The notes under the pieces: generated by a model
Databases searched by the model: none
Seen by the model: only the letters and a program-made list of their open reading frames with translations
What the model was told of the DNA's origin: nothing
Made by a program: the position numbers and the translations under genes
Assembly (NCBI GenBank): GCA_045587185.1
Contig: JAZNBS010000039.1
Location: forward strand, 58,122 to 122,121
Length of the DNA: 64,000 nucleotides
Reading direction: 5' to 3'
Origin: UMGS172 sp045587185
GTDB taxonomy: Bacteria > Bacillota > Clostridia > Oscillospirales > Acutalibacteraceae
In this document: positions 61,444-64,000 of the stretch, piece after piece
How the letters are laid out: the number at the start of each line of letters is the position of its first letter
Position numbering within the stretch: the first letter of the stretch is position 1

Positions 61444-61565
61444 TGGGCGTGCGAACGGTCGGGTCCTGTGCGACAGGGTGCCGTGAACCATGTCAGGCGG
61501 GGAACCGAGCAGCATTAAGCGGATTTCCTTGTGTGCCGCAGCAAACTCGGTCGTTCGTACGCCTA
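61444..61565 (+). ncRNA. ffs: Signal recognition particle RNA (small bacterial type)
   Basis: The conserved apical domain is clear: CATGTCAGGCGGGGAACCGA (61489-61508), then GCAGCATTAAGC, forming the Ffh-binding loops. The 5' arm GGCGTGCGAACG (61446-61457) pairs with CGTTCGTACGCC (61552-61563). The whole is about 120 nt, like the E. coli 4.5S type, without the Alu domain of the B. subtilis scRNA. Its place just before dnaX is common in Firmicutes. The exact ends are approximate. Confidence 0.92.
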
Positions 61566-61677
61566 AGAGCGTACCTGTTTTATTATGGAAAACAAAAATT
61601 TTCAGCATCTGTTCAGCAAAGATAGTTCGACTTTGTAGGGACGATATATTCGGCGTCCCGCTGAAAGGAGTGTTACC

Positions 61678-63345
61678 GTGTATCAGGCTTTATACCGCAA
61701 ATACCGTCCCAAAAATTTTTCGGATGTTGTAGGTGAGCAACATATCACCGAAATTTTGAAAAACGAACTTCGTTCGGGCAAAATATTTCACGCTTATCTG
61801 TTCACAGGTCCCAGAGGTACAGGTAAGACAAGTTGCGCCAAAATTCTTGCCAAGGCGGTGAACTGTCTTAACTCTAAAGACGGTGATGCTTGCTGTGAGT
61901 GTGAATCCTGCCGTGCTATAGACAACGGTGACGTGCTTGATATAACCGAAATCGATGCCGCTTCCAACAACGGTGTTGAAAACATCCGCGACCTTAAAGA
62001 GCAGGTTACCTACACTCCAACCTCGGCGAAATACCGCGTTTATATAATTGACGAGGTTCATATGCTTTCCATCGGTGCTTTCAACGCTCTGTTAAAAACG
62101 CTTGAAGAACCGCCTGCACACATCATCTTCATACTTGCGACAACAGAAGTGCACAAACTACCTGCAACCATTCTTTCGCGTTGTCAGAGGTTTGATTTTC
62201 ACCGCATTTCGTCCGAGGCTATCAGCCAGAGGATACAGTATATTGCCGAAAAAGAGGGGTTTTCCATTGATGACACGGCGGCCGATATGATTGCCGCTTT
62301 GTCAGACGGCGGTATGCGTGATGCGTTGTCAACGCTTGACCTTTGTGCGGCACGCTCACACCACATTACCGAAACGGATGTTATGAGTGTATGTTCGCTG
62401 GCCGGCAACAACTACTGCCTTGAACTGGCTGAGAAAATACGCGTGTCCGACGTGGGCAGTGCTTTGCGTAAGGTGGACGAACTTCATAAAAATGCTGTCG
62501 ACCTGCAAAGACTCTGTACCGAAATGATAAGCCACTACCGTAACCTTATGGTGGCGCGCACCGTGAAAGATTGCGCTTCGCTTATCGTTTGTGCGCCCAA
62601 AGAACTTGAGGACATTAAGGCTCAGGCCTTGGAATATCCGATTGAGGGCATCGTCAACGCCATAAACGTTCTGAACGTTTCGCTTGATAGAATGTCAATG
62701 TGTGACCGTAGGACTGAGTTTGAAACTGCAGTGGTAAAGTTGTGTTCACCGCAGTTAGACTCCACTCCTGAGGCGTTGCTTGACCGTCTTGAAAGGCTTG
62801 AAAGAACCTTGAAATACTCGGTGGGAAAGACGGTTGTCCAAACGGTGCCTGACACCCAATTTGCAAAAGCCTCGGTTGACGAGGATACTCCCTCACCCGT
62901 TGCAGAGCCCATTGTTGACCAAGTTGAGTCTGATGACAGTATGCCACCAATACCGTCGGAAAATAATGCTCCCGAAACTTCGGCACCTGTTTCTGAAGAG
63001 CCTGTTGCCAATGAGAAAACCGCGCCTGTGCTTTTTGATGCATGGCAGGATGTGCAAACCGAACTTTCAAAGTCTGCTCCTCTGCTTGCGGCAGTTTTGC
63101 AAGGTTCAAAGGCATACGTTCAGGGTGAGTTTTTACTTATCGATTCTGAGAATGACCAGTTCTTCTCACTTATGCGAAGTGACGACCCCATTTACCGTAC
63201 ACAGATACGCAACGCCGTCAACGCTGTTGTTGGCAGAGCATTTCGCTTGGGTCCTTACAAAAAGCCATTAGTTAAAACAACCGACCCGTTGCAGAACATT
63301 ATAAACAAACTGAAATCACTTGAAGTACCAGGTTCAGAAGATTAA
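61678..63345 (+). CDS. dnaX: DNA polymerase III subunits gamma and tau
   Basis: The 555-residue clamp-loader ATPase. GTG start with AAAGGAG 8 bases upstream; the protein begins MYQALYRKYRPKNFSDVVGEQHI. Walker A is GPRGTGKTSCAK (about 44-55), a zinc module has C63, C72, C75 and C78 (CLNSKDGDACCECESC), the DEVH-type Walker B is IIDEVHML, and sensor 1 is FILATTEVHKLPATILSRCQRF. Domain III and a Pro/Glu/Ser-rich linker (about 375-445) precede a C-terminal tau-like domain. It forms the conserved dnaX-ybaB-recR cluster. Confidence 0.96.
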   Translation: MYQALYRKYRPKNFSDVVGEQHITEILKNELRSGKIFHAYLFTGPRGTGKTSCAKILAKAVNCLNSKDGDACCECESCRAIDNGDVLDITEIDAASNNGVENIRDLKEQVTYTPTSAKYRVYIIDEVHMLSIGAFNALLKTLEEPPAHIIFILATTEVHKLPATILSRCQRFDFHRISSEAISQRIQYIAEKEGFSIDDTAADMIAALSDGGMRDALSTLDLCAARSHHITETDVMSVCSLAGNNYCLELAEKIRVSDVGSALRKVDELHKNAVDLQRLCTEMISHYRNLMVARTVKDCASLIVCAPKELEDIKAQALEYPIEGIVNAINVLNVSLDRMSMCDRRTEFETAVVKLCSPQLDSTPEALLDRLERLERTLKYSVGKTVVQTVPDTQFAKASVDEDTPSPVAEPIVDQVESDDSMPPIPSENNAPETSAPVSEEPVANEKTAPVLFDAWQDVQTELSKSAPLLAAVLQGSKAYVQGEFLLIDSENDQFFSLMRSDDPIYRTQIRNAVNAVVGRAFRLGPYKKPLVKTTDPLQNIINKLKSLEVPGSED

Positions 63346-63372
63346 ACCGTTATATCAGAAAGGAAATGAATT

Positions 63373-63714
63373 ATGAGAGCAAGAATACCCGGAGCAAACC
63401 AAGGACAGAGTCAGGCCGCAATGATGCGTCAGGTTCAGAAGATGCAGGAGGATATGCAGAACTTCCAAGCCGAGTTTGAAAACCGTGAATTTACTGCAAC
63501 CGCAGGCGGCGGAATTATTGAGGTTACTATGACCGGTAGCCACGAAATGAAGAAAATCAGCATTGACCCCGAAGCAGTTGACCCCGAAGATGTTGAAATG
63601 CTTGAGGATTACCTCGTTATTGCTATCAATGATGTTGTCAAGAAAATTGCCGAAGCACAGGAGTCCGAGATGGGTGCTATCACGGGCGGGCTTAACATTC
63701 CGGGACTCTTCTGA
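63373..63714 (+). CDS. ybaB: YbaB/EbfC family nucleoid-associated protein
   Basis: A 113-residue DNA-binding protein of the dnaX-ybaB-recR cluster. A Met/Gln-rich helical N-terminus (MMRQVQKMQEDMQNFQAEFENREF) is followed by the conserved GGGIIEVTMTGSHEMKKISIDPEAVDPEDVEMLEDYLVIAINDVVKK. It forms dimers that bind DNA. There is an AAAGGA site 9 bases upstream. Its stop shares a base with the recR ATG (TGATG). Confidence 0.96.
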   Translation: MRARIPGANQGQSQAAMMRQVQKMQEDMQNFQAEFENREFTATAGGGIIEVTMTGSHEMKKISIDPEAVDPEDVEMLEDYLVIAINDVVKKIAEAQESEMGAITGGLNIPGLF

Positions 63715-64000
63715 TGGCTTATTCAGTTGTACCGCTCGACAGACTTTGCGAGCAATTTGAAAGACTGCCGGGCATTGGTAAAAAGACAGCGCGAAGGCTT
63801 GCTTATTATGTCATAACCCGCCCTGACGATATGGCAGGCAAGTTTTCGGATGCCCTGCTCTCGGCCAAGGAACGGATAAAATATTGCAGTGTATGTCAGA
63901 ATCTCACCGACGGTGAGGTCTGTTCGTTGTGCTCCGCCGTTGACCGTGACCGCAGTGTCATCTGTGTTGTTGAGGATGCTCAGGACGTTATGGCCTTTGA
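63714..64000 (+). CDS. recR: Recombination protein RecR, 3' end missing
   Basis: The first 95 codons of recR, cut by the window edge. It begins MAYSVVPLDRLCEQFERLPGIGKKTARRLAYYV (helix-hairpin-helix), then the C4 zinc finger CSVCQNLTDGEVCSLC (about 58-73), and the start of the Toprim domain (VICVVEDAQDVMAF). RecR acts with RecF and RecO in loading RecA at gaps. Confidence 0.95.
   Translation, partial: MAYSVVPLDRLCEQFERLPGIGKKTARRLAYYVITRPDDMAGKFSDALLSAKERIKYCSVCQNLTDGEVCSLCSAVDRDRSVICVVEDAQDVMAF

Noticed and set aside
1..64000. CRISPR arrays, tRNA and rRNA genes, insertion sequences or prophage
   Set aside because: I looked for regularly spaced repeats, cloverleaf/CCA-like ends, transposase motifs and phage structural genes and saw none. 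Only the 23-bp repeat pair at uvrB suggests past mobility.

Overview
The window looks like a chromosomal segment of a Gram-positive, low-to-moderate-GC anaerobe of the class Clostridia. An Oscillospirales/Ruminococcaceae-like gut bacterium is my best guess. The signs are a YtvI-type sporulation membrane protein, an IreB regulatory protein, a pheST T-box leader, cobalamin and glycine riboswitches, an electron-bifurcating lactate dehydrogenase set (EtfB/EtfA/FAD oxidase) and a GTP-type PEP carboxykinase. Genes are densely packed on both strands. Many start codons are GTG or TTG behind good ribosome binding sites, and many stop and start codons overlap. I see no prophage, insertion sequence, CRISPR array, tRNA or rRNA.

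Layout: 1-2.4 kb (-) HAD phosphatase (cut by the left edge) and an ABC-F ATPase. 2.6-6.6 kb (+) an LtaS-like sulfatase coupled to a stand-alone YcaO protein. 6.7-10.6 kb (-) secA, a DUF1643 gene and hpt. 10.7-11.1 kb (-) an orphan Cys-rich protein. 11.4-13.6 kb (+) glyA and fba. 13.6-16.6 kb (-) ACT regulator, hom, lysC. 16.7-17.8 kb (+) YtvI-like. 17.9-18.7 kb (-) a NagD-like HAD. 18.9-22.3 kb (+) uvrB and an rRNA methyltransferase, separated by a roughly 570-bp XRE/ribbon-helix-helix cassette flanked by an exact 23-bp direct repeat of the uvrB 3' end. 22.4-23.9 kb DUF1846. 24.0-27.4 kb the lactate dehydrogenase/Etf operon. 27.8-33.2 kb (+) a secreted orphan, cardiolipin synthase, HtrA and ComM. 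33.3-38.5 kb (-) argCJBDF with a probable ArgR-controlled promoter. 38.9-42.3 kb DUF975-like membrane protein, zinc phospholipase C family, YugP and M48 peptidases. 42.4-45.7 kb (-) a ydjIGH-like SPFH/zinc-ribbon/TPM operon. 45.8-48.0 kb (-) a cobalamin-riboswitch operon of DUF4430 lipoprotein, ECF S component and cysK. 48.3-51.1 kb (+) UvrD/PcrA helicase and ireB. 51.1-51.8 kb (-) pnuC. 52.0-53.6 kb (+) glycine riboswitch and AGCS symporter. 53.8-57.5 kb (-) T-box-pheS-pheT. 57.6-59.2 kb (-) LMW phosphatase and azlCD. 59.4-61.3 kb (+) pckG. 61.4-64 kb (+) SRP RNA, dnaX, ybaB and recR (cut by the right edge).

Most of this is core metabolism and maintenance. Four places merit follow-up. The first is the repeat-flanked XRE/RHH cassette at the uvrB 3' end. 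The second is the B12-riboswitch operon joining a transcobalamin-like lipoprotein, an ECF S component and cysteine synthase. The third is the LtaS-YcaO pair, which has no visible peptide substrate. The fourth is the ydjGHI-like membrane operon lacking pspA. Family assignments come from motifs read by eye; no database search was run.
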